35,287 nt of DNA from Oscillospiraceae bacterium (GTDB lineage Bacteria > Bacillota > Clostridia > Oscillospirales > Ruminococcaceae), in assembly GCA_009782265.1 (NCBI GenBank), contig WRJM01000006.1, positions 1 through 35,287 on the forward strand. The letters run 5' to 3'. Within the stretch, counting starts at the first letter, position 1. Each line of letters opens with the position of its first letter. Both the position numbers and the translations under genes were made by a program. The notes below the pieces were generated by a model, which saw only the letters and a program-made list of their open reading frames with translations, was not told the origin of the DNA and ran no database searches. Shown here piece after piece: positions 10,140 through 19,131 of this stretch.

Positions 10140-11132
10140 TTATATTTTTTCAATTACCCTCAGTTTTGCGCTTCTGCTGCGAATATTATTTTCAAGCTCA
10201 GCTTGTCCGGCTGTGACCGGCTTTTTATACACAAGCCGTCCTTTCGGTTTATTTCCGCAAACGCAGACCGGAAATTCCGGCGGACAGATACATCCTGTTG
10301 AAAGCTGTTTGAAACTGTTTTTAACGATTCTGTCTTCAAGCGAATGAAATGAAATCACCGCAAGCCTTCCGCCGGATTTTAAAAGTTCAAACGCTTCCGG
10401 TAAAGCTTTTTCAATATTTTCAAGCTCGCTGTTGACCTCTATCCTGATTGCCTGAAAGGTTTTCCTGCACGGGTTCTTCTCTTTGCGGATTTTTAAAGGA
10501 ACATTATTTTTAATAATTTCCGCAAGCTGATTTGTGGTTTTTACGGGGGATTCTTCGCGGGCTTTTATGATTCCGCTTGTAATCCCTCTTGCGAACTTTT
10601 CTTCGCCGTAATGAAATAATATCCTTGTCAAATCCTCCGCGGAATAGGTATTCACCACATCATAAGCGCTTAAATTACCTTCTGCGGGGTTCATCCGCAT
10701 ATCAAGCGGCGCGTCCTCATGGAAAGAAAATCCGCGCTCCGCGCTGTCAAGCTGATGGGAAGAAACCCCTAAATCCATCAGAATCCCGTCTGCGTCCGTA
10801 AACCCTTGTTCCGAAGCGTGTTTTTTTATATTCGTGAAATTATCATTAATTAAAATCACAGGGAAATTTGCTAATTTTATTTTCGCGGCTTCTATTGCTT
10901 GCCGGTCTTGGTCGAGGCAGAGGAGGGCGCCTGATGTTCGTTTTGGGTTTGGGTTTGCCCTTAATGTTCTTTTGGAGAAGTCAAGTTTACCCGCAATTTC
11001 AAGGCTGTGCCCTCCGCCCCCTACCGTGCAGTCTATATAAACGCCTTGCGGCATTACCTGTAAGGCTTCAATGCTTTCTTTCAAAAGCACCGGTGTATGC
11101 GAAAATTCCGGAAATTTTAATATATCAGACAT
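10140..11132 (-). CDS. rsmH: 16S rRNA (cytosine(1402)-N(4))-methyltransferase RsmH
   Basis: HTPVLLKESIEAL, YIDCTVGGGGHSLEIAGKL, GILMDLGVSSHQLDSAERGFSFHEDAPLDMRM, SFHSLEDRIVK; start taken at MSDILKF; carries an unusual 16-aa insert. Confidence 0.96.
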   Translation of the reverse strand: MSDILKFPEFSHTPVLLKESIEALQVMPQGVYIDCTVGGGGHSLEIAGKLDFSKRTLRANPNPKRTSGALLCLDQDRQAIEAAKIKLANFPVILINDNFTNIKKHASEQGFTDADGILMDLGVSSHQLDSAERGFSFHEDAPLDMRMNPAEGNLSAYDVVNTYSAEDLTRILFHYGEEKFARGITSGIIKAREESPVKTTNQLAEIIKNNVPLKIRKEKNPCRKTFQAIRIEVNSELENIEKALPEAFELLKSGGRLAVISFHSLEDRIVKNSFKQLSTGCICPPEFPVCVCGNKPKGRLVYKKPVTAGQAELENNIRSRSAKLRVIEKI

Positions 11133-11133
11133 A

Positions 11134-11568
11134 TCAGAAACCAATTTCTTCCGCTATATCCACCAGCATGTCCATGCTTTCGTCGTCGGTGGCTTTCTCC
11201 CAGTTCGCTTTGCTCCAAATTTCAGCGCGCGCGCCAAGCCCCACAACAACCACTTCCGATTCAATTTCAGCGTATTTCCGTAAATACAGCGGCAGTATAA
11301 TCCTGCCCTGCTTGTCCGGTTCTGCAGGTTCAGCAGTTCCGAAAATCCCTCTTAATAAAGGTGCGGTTTTATTTTGCGGCAGTTCATTCAGCTTTTCCGA
11401 TAAAGCGTTCCAGTCAGCGGTTGAATACACTTTAAGACACTTTACATTATTATCAATGGCTTTAGCGACGATGAAAGCTTCTCCCAGTTCATCGCGGAAT
11501 TTTGCCGGAAAATTCATTCTGCCTTTTACGTCAACTGTCGATTTAGATTGTCCGAGAATTGCTTTCAC
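11134..11568 (-). CDS. mraZ: Transcriptional regulator MraZ
   Basis: 144 aa; STVDVKGRMNFPAKFRDEL and DKQGRIILPLYLRKYAEIESEVVVVGLGARAEIW: two AbrB/SpoVT-like MraZ repeats; first gene of the dcw cluster. Confidence 0.95.
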   Translation of the reverse strand: MKAILGQSKSTVDVKGRMNFPAKFRDELGEAFIVAKAIDNNVKCLKVYSTADWNALSEKLNELPQNKTAPLLRGIFGTAEPAEPDKQGRIILPLYLRKYAEIESEVVVVGLGARAEIWSKANWEKATDDESMDMLVDIAEEIGF

Positions 11569-11607
11569 CCCCTGTTCAGAAGTTATAGTCGAGGTTATCT
11601 GTTAAAT

Positions 11608-11654
11608 TTCAACCACTTTTAACCCAATTCGTGAATTTTTAACCATTTTTCACC
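11608..11654 (-). promoter_or_regulatory. Candidate MraZ-binding repeats (TGGTTAAAA / TGGGTTAAAA / TGGTTGAAA) in the mraZ 5' region
   Basis: Three similar TGG(G)TTRAAA direct repeats on the minus strand between the promoter and the mraZ start. Confidence 0.45.
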
Positions 11655-11666
11655 GCCGATAAACTT

Positions 11667-11695
11667 ATTATACACTTTCTGAACTAAAAAAGCAA
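11667..11695 (-). promoter_or_regulatory. Sigma-A-type promoter of mraZ/dcw cluster
   Basis: Minus strand TTGCTT-17 nt-TATAAT about 100 nt upstream of mraZ. Confidence 0.75.
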
Positions 11696-11752
11696 TTCAT
11701 TTTTTAAAACTTTATCAGAAAACTTTTTGCCACTTTTTTAGTAATATTGCAC

Positions 11753-11781
11753 AAAAAGAACCCTCAAAATTAGAGGGTTCT
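11753..11781 (-). terminator. Rho-independent terminator after the GHKL gene
   Basis: Minus strand AGAACCCTC-TAATTTT-GAGGGTTCT followed by TTTTTG; lies between the GHKL stop and the mraZ promoter. Confidence 0.75.
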
Positions 11782-11838
11782 AACAAAAATTTTTACAATA
11801 TATTGTGTTGCTATTTGTTACCTTTATACTACATGTCG

Positions 11839-14800
11839 TTATTTTTTATTGTTTCTGCCGCTTTTATTGTCCTTATTTTTTTCTACCCAGTCCGCCGCCG
11901 CCAAAGGCGACAGAATCATTTTAACCGTTTTCTTGGTTGCTGACAGTTTTCCGGAAAAACTTTCTTCGCTGTCGGGCATATCGTGGGTGATTTGCTCACG
12001 GTAAGTCAGCGTGCACTGTAAAAGCTCAGACGTAATCCTTTCCGCTTTCTGGATTTTGTCAAGCCATTCAAACGGCGGCATACCGCTTATGGAAAGGTCG
12101 TCGAAAACCCAACTGTCGCATAACGCTGTATCATCAGCGCAGAGGTAAAGCGAAAAGTTAAAATGCCGTTCATGCTCACCGTACATGATTTCCACTTCAA
12201 AATCCCGTACCGTAAAGCCGTTAATCCCTTCCGACTCAAACCCGCAGAAAGAACAGCTCCCGCCGTATCCGAATAATTTAGCGTTTACGTCCTTTGCAAA
12301 ATAATTCCGCGCATTAAGCTCATTTTCGGTTATATCACGCGCAACCGAGCGCAAAAATCCGAATTCTTCCTTACTGAAAGACGGTAACGGTTTCAAATAA
12401 AACGCAAGCTGATCGGGAATGACAATCTTCGCGCCTGCTGCACCCATATAACGCCGGCGCATAAGGTTTTTATTTTCACCGGTAATGATTATTTCGATGA
12501 TGTCCGCGAATTCTTCTTTCAAATAATCTTCACGCAGAATAATGTACTTTTGGGTTAAAGCGCGTTTTTCCGCGTCTATACCGTTTTGAATGTCAACAAT
12601 GTCAACAATAACATCATTTTCACCTAACAGAGCAACTTTATTTGATTTTAACTCCGCAACTTGAATTTTACCGAACAAATCAACAATATCCGCTTCCGCA
12701 AGCTCGTCGGACGCAAGAATTTTAACAACTTTCTGCGGCTCAAAGTTATAACGCCCCTTGTCGTAAATAAACCCGAATGTTCTGCCGTTCAGCACGCCGC
12801 TTTTGATTAAAGCGTTAATATCGCCGATGATTTCAATCAGTTCCGCGTTGGTTATTTCGGGGGAAATCATAAACATGGTTTCATAAACCGAGAAGCAGTA
12901 GTTGTTGTCAATATCGGGCTGAACGGTGATTTCCGCGCCCTGTTCTTTAAGTGCGCGCAAAAATTCCGCAACCGGTCTGCCCTCCGCGAAAGCGTCAAGC
13001 ATTAATTTCACCGTTTCGCTGTAATCCTGATACGTCAGGAACAAACGCTTATGCTTTTGCAATATTTTAATCAGCTTCTGTATGTCTTTTACTTTAACAT
13101 TGCTTGTTTCAATCGGGAATTCGTCGGTGGAAAGCAGAACATAAAGCTTGCCGTCTTTTAAAGCAATCCGGTATTCGCCGTGGTACATATCGTCAAGCGA
13201 CGCCAGCAGTTTCTCGAATTGTTCGCCGCTTTGCAGTGAATCGCCGCCGTTTAACGCTTCGCTCAAGACGCGCTCCGCTAAGCTCATAAAGCCGTCGAAC
13301 AGGTCGTAGTCAGTGAAAGCGGGGTTATTCTCAGAGCTGATGTACATAACATTTCCGTCTTTATGAAATTCATAAAGATAAGTTACGCCGCCTTCGTTAC
13401 CTTCCTGCAGTTCTTCGCCTTCCGCTAACACGGGCGGTTCCCACTCATAACCGGCGTAAAGGATTCTGTGGGACAGGCTTCCGAGCATGCGGTTCATGCT
13501 TTCAAGCTTCGCATTGATGAATTCCTGATAAGCCGCGCCGTTCCAGTGGCTTTCGTTAGGAACTTGCTTGATACTGCTGAAATACGCAAGCTTCTGCATA
13601 TCCGAATAATGCAAGGGTTCTTCCCCTTTGTTATACCTGAGCGAAACAGCACCCAAAAAGCTTTTCCTAAGCTCTTCCGGAAAGTTTCCGGTCAGAATAA
13701 AGTTTTTAATAAACTCAAATGCGTAGGATTCGGGAAGCAAATGATAAAACCCGTCGCCGTCCGCGTTGGGGTGCAGTCCCAGTACAAAAAACCGCTCATA
13801 ATCGGAAATAATTTTCTTCACGCTTTCCTCAACATGCGAAATCACCTCAAACTCTCTATCCGGACGTATACCGGTACGGAACGAGGTAATATGTCGGTTG
13901 GGAACACTGATGAAAAACGCCGAAAGCTTCCGCTCGTTAAAGCCGGTGTCTTCGCTTTTAATTAAGCCTGTAAGCTCATAAGTTGAAAAGAAGTTGTATT
14001 TCTCCGTCAGAAGCTTCACCATATCGGCGCGCTTAGACATTGCCAGCGCAAACGGAATCAAGTAAACAAAGCCGTCGTTTTCGTAGCAGATGAAGTCAAC
14101 CACGCTTTTACCGCCTTGGGTAAAGCGCACTACATTGACGTCAACGGCTTTATTGTAATGATTATAAACCTTATAAAATTCAATCAGCTTACCGTTATTC
14201 ATCACGGCTATATTAAAGGTACGCTTGTCATTCATTTCGGTTGATTTTTTATTGTTAAGGATTTTCTTGCGGTTAAACGCGAAGCAGAGTTCAACAAGGC
14301 TGATATAATCGCCTTTGTCAGACGTAAGATTAATAAAGTTTTCTTTGATTCTTTTATGCTGTTCGGGGTCAACCTTAATGACGATTTCCGTACCCTTGAA
14401 AATCGGGCGGCGCAGGTTGATGTCGGTGATTTTCAATAAACCGTCGTTGTTCATAATGCAGAAGCTGAAATTATTGGAACGCATAGAAAGCCATTCAACA
14501 TTCATAAAGACGCTCTTCGCGCCTACGCCGAAACGTCCCTCACTGCTCGCGGCGTTTTTGGTATTCCGCCCGAAGCTGAGGTAAAACATGAACTGCTCTA
14601 ATATAAAGCCTACCTCGTTGTATGAAATGGAAATGGTGTGATTATCCTTGAAGTTGACCGCGATTTTTACGTCATCCTCGTCATAATCGCAGTCGAAGGC
14701 GTTCTGGAAAAGCTCCCTGATGATGCTTTCCACCGGATAATCCTTGAGGTTGAGGAGCGTGTTGAAAGCGGTACGCCCGCTGAACATCTCATTGAAATAC

Positions 14801-14949
14801 GCCATGAACTCAGCGTGCTCGTCCTCTCCCGTCATCAGCAGAGCGTCAAGCGTTTCAAGCGTGGTTGACATCTTGTAGAAGTCTTTATTGGCGTGCCCTT
14901 CATAAAAGTCGCCGATAAGCGCCGTTACTTTCCCGGTATTTCCCGCCAC
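11839..14949 (-). CDS. Large HSP90/sacsin-like GHKL ATPase-domain protein
   Basis: 1036 aa, GTG start with AAGGAG RBS; N-box ELFQNAFDCDYDED, atypical G1 box ISYNEVGF, G2 box GRFGVGAKSVF; C-terminal CSFCG...C-x5-C cluster. Confidence 0.8.
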   Translation of the reverse strand: MAGNTGKVTALIGDFYEGHANKDFYKMSTTLETLDALLMTGEDEHAEFMAYFNEMFSGRTAFNTLLNLKDYPVESIIRELFQNAFDCDYDEDDVKIAVNFKDNHTISISYNEVGFILEQFMFYLSFGRNTKNAASSEGRFGVGAKSVFMNVEWLSMRSNNFSFCIMNNDGLLKITDINLRRPIFKGTEIVIKVDPEQHKRIKENFINLTSDKGDYISLVELCFAFNRKKILNNKKSTEMNDKRTFNIAVMNNGKLIEFYKVYNHYNKAVDVNVVRFTQGGKSVVDFICYENDGFVYLIPFALAMSKRADMVKLLTEKYNFFSTYELTGLIKSEDTGFNERKLSAFFISVPNRHITSFRTGIRPDREFEVISHVEESVKKIISDYERFFVLGLHPNADGDGFYHLLPESYAFEFIKNFILTGNFPEELRKSFLGAVSLRYNKGEEPLHYSDMQKLAYFSSIKQVPNESHWNGAAYQEFINAKLESMNRMLGSLSHRILYAGYEWEPPVLAEGEELQEGNEGGVTYLYEFHKDGNVMYISSENNPAFTDYDLFDGFMSLAERVLSEALNGGDSLQSGEQFEKLLASLDDMYHGEYRIALKDGKLYVLLSTDEFPIETSNVKVKDIQKLIKILQKHKRLFLTYQDYSETVKLMLDAFAEGRPVAEFLRALKEQGAEITVQPDIDNNYCFSVYETMFMISPEITNAELIEIIGDINALIKSGVLNGRTFGFIYDKGRYNFEPQKVVKILASDELAEADIVDLFGKIQVAELKSNKVALLGENDVIVDIVDIQNGIDAEKRALTQKYIILREDYLKEEFADIIEIIITGENKNLMRRRYMGAAGAKIVIPDQLAFYLKPLPSFSKEEFGFLRSVARDITENELNARNYFAKDVNAKLFGYGGSCSFCGFESEGINGFTVRDFEVEIMYGEHERHFNFSLYLCADDTALCDSWVFDDLSISGMPPFEWLDKIQKAERITSELLQCTLTYREQITHDMPDSEESFSGKLSATKKTVKMILSPLAAADWVEKNKDNKSGRNNKK

Positions 14950-14966
14950 TCAAATCACTCCTTTAC

Positions 14967-16628
14967 TTATACTTTATTATAAAGCTCAATAAACTTTTGA
15001 TACGTTCTGGGAATTTTAAGTTCATATTTGCAATGCTTCCAAATCCCGATTAACGCGGCGAGCTTCATATTATCGGACAGCGCGCTTGTTTCTTCCGCGA
15101 TAATCTTGAAGTCGGTTTCCTTGCCGGTCAGTTTCCGTGCGGCTTTTAACGCTTCTCTTATTTCGGGAATATTGGCTTTGATGTCTTTTTCCGGTTTTTC
15201 GGGCAGGTCATCCGCTGTATGCAAAACCATGTTTTCGTCAAGGAAAACCCTTTTATTCCTAAATACCGCGATTTTTTCGGTGATTTCCCCGAAAACCCGC
15301 TCCCCGTCTATTTCATTCTCTTTTAAAATATAAGCTAAATCCAACATGGGCAGCAGTTTCTGCAATTTTTCTTTCCCTGCTTCGCCCGCGACAAATTTTA
15401 AGTCTAAAATCAGAACCGTTAAATGCTCTTCAATATCCGGAATGTCAAACAACAGGGATTTATCGGGAATGTGCCCGCAGAACATCCGTATTGATTCGCT
15501 CAGGATGGATTCACGCAGGATTTTACCGTCTGTTTTATATTCTTCATCACAGAAAAGATAAAACACGGGATTCTCTTTTGCGGCTTTTCTGCCGCCTCTT
15601 GCGTATCTTTGTTCCAAAACCGCGGGGTTTTCAGGGTATTCATAGTTAATGATATGCGTGATTTTTTCTGTATTAATGAACATTGTACCGCAAAGGTCGT
15701 TGGTGATGATGATTTGCGGCTCTGTAATACTTTCGCCTTTAAATTCGCCGCTTATAAATTCGGCTTCGTTCACGCCGCTGTCGTAAACGCATATACTCTT
15801 GCTGTCTTTATAAAACTCGGATAAAGCGTTTTTAACCAAGGTTACGGTATTTTGCGCCGTGCAGTAAATCACCGTGCGGTTCTCCGGGTTTGACAGAATG
15901 GTTTCTGTTTCTTTCAGGAACGCGCCGGTTTTATTTTCCCCTTTGTAGCTGATGGTTTTTACCGTGTAATTCCCCTCCATGTTTCTGCCCGCGATAATGG
16001 AATCTTTCAGCTCGTCAGCGGAGAAATCGGCTTCTCTTCTTTTTTTCTCGTTGCGTTTCAATAAATGCTTCACAAGCGTTGATAAATTTTCGCAGGTTTC
16101 ACCGAAATCATCGGGCGCGGGTGCGTTAATCAGCAGTTTATCCGCTTTTATACCGATTGCGTTTATATAAGCATCTGTGTTAATCTTGCAGGAAAAAGGA
16201 AGGTCAATAACCATTAAATCCCAAACGAACTTTTGATTTTCCTTTACCGTTTTTGCGGTTATAGAATTTCCTTTGCTTTTAATCAGCGACTCCGAAGTCA
16301 TCATGCAGAGGTTAGAAATTGACGGTGAAATCAATTCCGGCGTTTTATCGTTCACGCTTAAATACTTGAATTCAACGCCCATATCCCACAGGAACGCAGA
16401 ATACCAGCTTTTCACCAAATGTTCAGGCGCAATCACAATGATGTTGGGTTTTTCCGTTTTAGTTAAAACGTCATTAACGCAAAGCTCCGCCGCCTGAATC
16501 TTTTTGGTTTCCAGCCGGTTTATCATCAGCGCGTAACCGTGTCTGGAAAGCCTTTCAGGCAACGACAGCACTTCAGCGTCTATTTCCGCATTGTTGAGCC
16601 AAAGCCATTCTATGTTACTCATAAGCAC
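14967..16628 (-). CDS. SNF2/SF2-like helicase with degenerate Walker A/B (putative pseudo-helicase)
   Basis: 553 aa; IIVIAPEHLVKSWYSAFLWD (motif Ia-like), WDLMVIDLP at the DEAH position, INAPAP at the TATP position, IIITNDLCGTMFINTEKITHIINYEYPENPAVLEQRYARGGR (motifs V/VI). Confidence 0.7.
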   Translation of the reverse strand: MLMSNIEWLWLNNAEIDAEVLSLPERLSRHGYALMINRLETKKIQAAELCVNDVLTKTEKPNIIVIAPEHLVKSWYSAFLWDMGVEFKYLSVNDKTPELISPSISNLCMMTSESLIKSKGNSITAKTVKENQKFVWDLMVIDLPFSCKINTDAYINAIGIKADKLLINAPAPDDFGETCENLSTLVKHLLKRNEKKRREADFSADELKDSIIAGRNMEGNYTVKTISYKGENKTGAFLKETETILSNPENRTVIYCTAQNTVTLVKNALSEFYKDSKSICVYDSGVNEAEFISGEFKGESITEPQIIITNDLCGTMFINTEKITHIINYEYPENPAVLEQRYARGGRKAAKENPVFYLFCDEEYKTDGKILRESILSESIRMFCGHIPDKSLLFDIPDIEEHLTVLILDLKFVAGEAGKEKLQKLLPMLDLAYILKENEIDGERVFGEITEKIAVFRNKRVFLDENMVLHTADDLPEKPEKDIKANIPEIREALKAARKLTGKETDFKIIAEETSALSDNMKLAALIGIWKHCKYELKIPRTYQKFIELYNKV

Positions 16629-16646
16629 GCTCCTTTATAATCATTA

Positions 16647-17528
16647 TTATAAATAATAAACGCCTTTTATCCGGGTAGTTGCCTTGCCGCCGAAAAGAAT
16701 CCGGCTGTTTCTGTAAGAAAGATTGACCGTGTTGAAAATTCTGTCTGCGCCGCCTTGTTCAATGGTTACGGGACTGCCGTCCCATAATTGATTCTTCATC
16801 ATGTAATAACCAAACGCGCTGTTCCCAGAACCGGTCGCGGGGTCTTCCAAATAACCGAACTTCGGAGCGAAAACCCTTGTATGCGCGATATTATCTTTAT
16901 TTTCCGTTTTAAGTGAATAAATTAAAATAATGTCAATGCCGTTATTCAAACAAAACTTTTTAAGGATTTGTTCATTAGGGAAAATATTAATTTCATCTTG
17001 AAAAGCCGCAATCGGTATAATTAACGTTTTTAATCCTGCGTCGATTATATCTGTTGGCTGAGCATTTGAAATTTGACTTACACTGAGGGACATGTTCTCC
17101 GCTATTTCGTTCAAGGTAAGCTTTGTTCCGATATAAACCGGATTCGGTGCGGTGATGTAAACCGCGTCCCATGTTTCAATCTCATTATATACAGTCAGCG
17201 CGCCTTTTTGATTGGTATAAATGATTATTTCTTTTTGATTCTGTAATTCCGGGGTTTCTTGAATCAAATGATACATGCACGCAATCGTCCCGTGCCCGCA
17301 GAAATCCACTTCGCACTCGGATGAATAATACACAAGCTTAAAAGCATTTTCCGTTTCCGGCGTAATGTATATAACCTCTGAAACAAAGCCTTTATGCTGT
17401 TTTGCGATATAAAGCATTTCCGTTTCTGTCAGGAATTGCTCTTGTTTTAAATAAATGCAGGCGGCGGGATTCCCTAAGGAATTTTTGGATGTAAAAGCGT
17501 CGATTTTCCTGTATTCAAGCGTTCTCAT
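16647..17528 (-). CDS. PhzF family phenazine biosynthesis-like isomerase
   Basis: 293 aa; YRKIDAFTSKNSLGNPAACIYL, ECEVDFCGHGTIACMYHL, FGYLEDPATGSGNSAFGYYM. Confidence 0.93.
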   Translation of the reverse strand: MRTLEYRKIDAFTSKNSLGNPAACIYLKQEQFLTETEMLYIAKQHKGFVSEVIYITPETENAFKLVYYSSECEVDFCGHGTIACMYHLIQETPELQNQKEIIIYTNQKGALTVYNEIETWDAVYITAPNPVYIGTKLTLNEIAENMSLSVSQISNAQPTDIIDAGLKTLIIPIAAFQDEINIFPNEQILKKFCLNNGIDIILIYSLKTENKDNIAHTRVFAPKFGYLEDPATGSGNSAFGYYMMKNQLWDGSPVTIEQGGADRIFNTVNLSYRNSRILFGGKATTRIKGVYYL

Positions 17529-19104
17529 TCTTTTTAATCATCGCCTTTTCCCATGAAGCAGGCGTTTCTAACCCGAACATCTTCGCAATCGTCGGCGCAA
17601 CATTCGCCAAACCGTAGTTCCCGTCAATGATTTTATACTCTTTTTCTTTATCGTAAATAATAAAAGGCACTTTGTTGAGCGAATGTGCGGTACGTACCGC
17701 CAAATTGCCTTTTTTGTCTTTTTCAAGCATTTCGTCAGCATTGCCGTGGTCGGCAGTAATAATCAAAGTAACGCCGCACGCATCGCAGACCTTCATTAAC
17801 CGCGCCAATGACAAATCCACCGCTTCAACGCCTGTAATTGTAGCGTCAAGGTTACCCGTATGCCCCACCATATCGCCGTTCGGGAAATTACAGCGCAGAA
17901 AATCATATTTTCCGGACTTTAAAGCTTCAATTAAATCGTCGGTTATATCAGCCGACTTCATCCACGGACGTTCGTCAAAGCTGACTTTATCGGACGGAAT
18001 TTCCTTATAAGTTTCTAATTCATCGCTGAACTTTCCGCTTTTATTGCCGTTCCAAAAGTAAGTTACATGCCCGTATTTTTGCGTTTCAGAAACAGCGTAT
18101 TGTTTTATACTATTCTTCACGAGCAGTTCCGAAAGGGTGTTATGTATTTCAGGCGGGTTTACAAGAAAACGCTCCGGAAGCTTTAAATCCCCGTCATACT
18201 GCAACATGCCCGCATAAATTACATCGGGATTGGGTAAATCCCGGACGAAGTCCGGCATACCGGCGGCGGCTCGCTGCTCAAACGCCATAGAAATTTCAAT
18301 GGCTCTATCGCCCCGGAAGTTGAAAAGAATTACGCTGTCGCCATCTGTAATACCTGTTTCGTCAATAACGAAAGGCGGCAGGTCTTGGTCAATTATACCC
18401 GCGTTCTCGCCGCGCAGAGCTTCAATGGCTTCCTTAGCGGAAGCGAACTTTCTGCCTTCTCCTAAAACATGCGTTTTCCAGCCGCGTTCAACCATGCTCC
18501 AATCTGCCTGATACCTATCCATGGTGACTTTCATGCGTCCGCCGCCGGAAGCGATTCTGCCGTTAAAATTACCGTCGTTAAGCTCGGAAAGCACGTTTTC
18601 TAATTTTTCAACGTATTCCAAAGCTGAAGTCGCCGGAACATCGCGCCCGTCAAGTAAAATATGCACCCGCGCTTGTTTCACACCGTTGTTTTTGGCTTCT
18701 TTCAGCATGGAAAACAAATGCGCGATATTTGAATGGACGTTTCCGTCCGATAAAAGTCCTATAAAATGTAATGTATTATTATTCTTGCAATTATTAATCA
18801 GCTCGTTCCATGTTTCGCCTTTAAATAATTTACCGCTTTCAATGGCTTCATTGACAAGCTTTGCACCCTGCGAATACACCTGCCCGCACCCGAGCGCGTT
18901 ATGCCCGACTTCGCTGTTACCCATATCGTCGTCACCGGGCAGTCCGACAGCTTCGCCGTGGGCTTTAAGCCTTGTATTCGGACATTCGGCAAGCAACTTG
19001 TCCAAAACCGGCGTGTTCGCCAATGTAACCGCGTCGCCGATTCCGGTTGATGAAAAGCCGATGCCGTCCATGACTACAAGTAAAACAGGTTTAATTTTGT
19101 CCAC
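17515..19104 (-). CDS. gpmI: 2,3-bisphosphoglycerate-independent phosphoglycerate mutase
   Basis: 529 aa; LLVVMDGIG, GDDDMGNSEVGHNALGCG, HILLDGRDVPATSA, FNFRGDRAIEI, ITADHGNADEM. Confidence 0.97.
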   Translation of the reverse strand: MDKIKPVLLVVMDGIGFSSTGIGDAVTLANTPVLDKLLAECPNTRLKAHGEAVGLPGDDDMGNSEVGHNALGCGQVYSQGAKLVNEAIESGKLFKGETWNELINNCKNNNTLHFIGLLSDGNVHSNIAHLFSMLKEAKNNGVKQARVHILLDGRDVPATSALEYVEKLENVLSELNDGNFNGRIASGGGRMKVTMDRYQADWSMVERGWKTHVLGEGRKFASAKEAIEALRGENAGIIDQDLPPFVIDETGITDGDSVILFNFRGDRAIEISMAFEQRAAAGMPDFVRDLPNPDVIYAGMLQYDGDLKLPERFLVNPPEIHNTLSELLVKNSIKQYAVSETQKYGHVTYFWNGNKSGKFSDELETYKEIPSDKVSFDERPWMKSADITDDLIEALKSGKYDFLRCNFPNGDMVGHTGNLDATITGVEAVDLSLARLMKVCDACGVTLIITADHGNADEMLEKDKKGNLAVRTAHSLNKVPFIIYDKEKEYKIIDGNYGLANVAPTIAKMFGLETPASWEKAMIKKNENA

Positions 19105-19131
19105 GCTGTTATCTCCTTTTTGCGGTTGTTT

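Noticed and set aside
10868-11605. 245-aa plus-strand ORF
   Set aside because: Antisense shadow of rsmH and mraZ; composition is that of a reverse-complement frame and no RBS or family motif
13468-13965. 165-aa plus-strand ORF
   Set aside because: Antisense to the GHKL gene; no motif
14560-14680. Lack of canonical DxGxG in the GHKL G1 box (ISYNEVGF) as evidence of an inactive ATPase
   Set aside because: Sacsin-like GHKL families have atypical G1 boxes, and the N-box Glu/Asn and the GxxGxG are intact, so inactivity cannot be concluded
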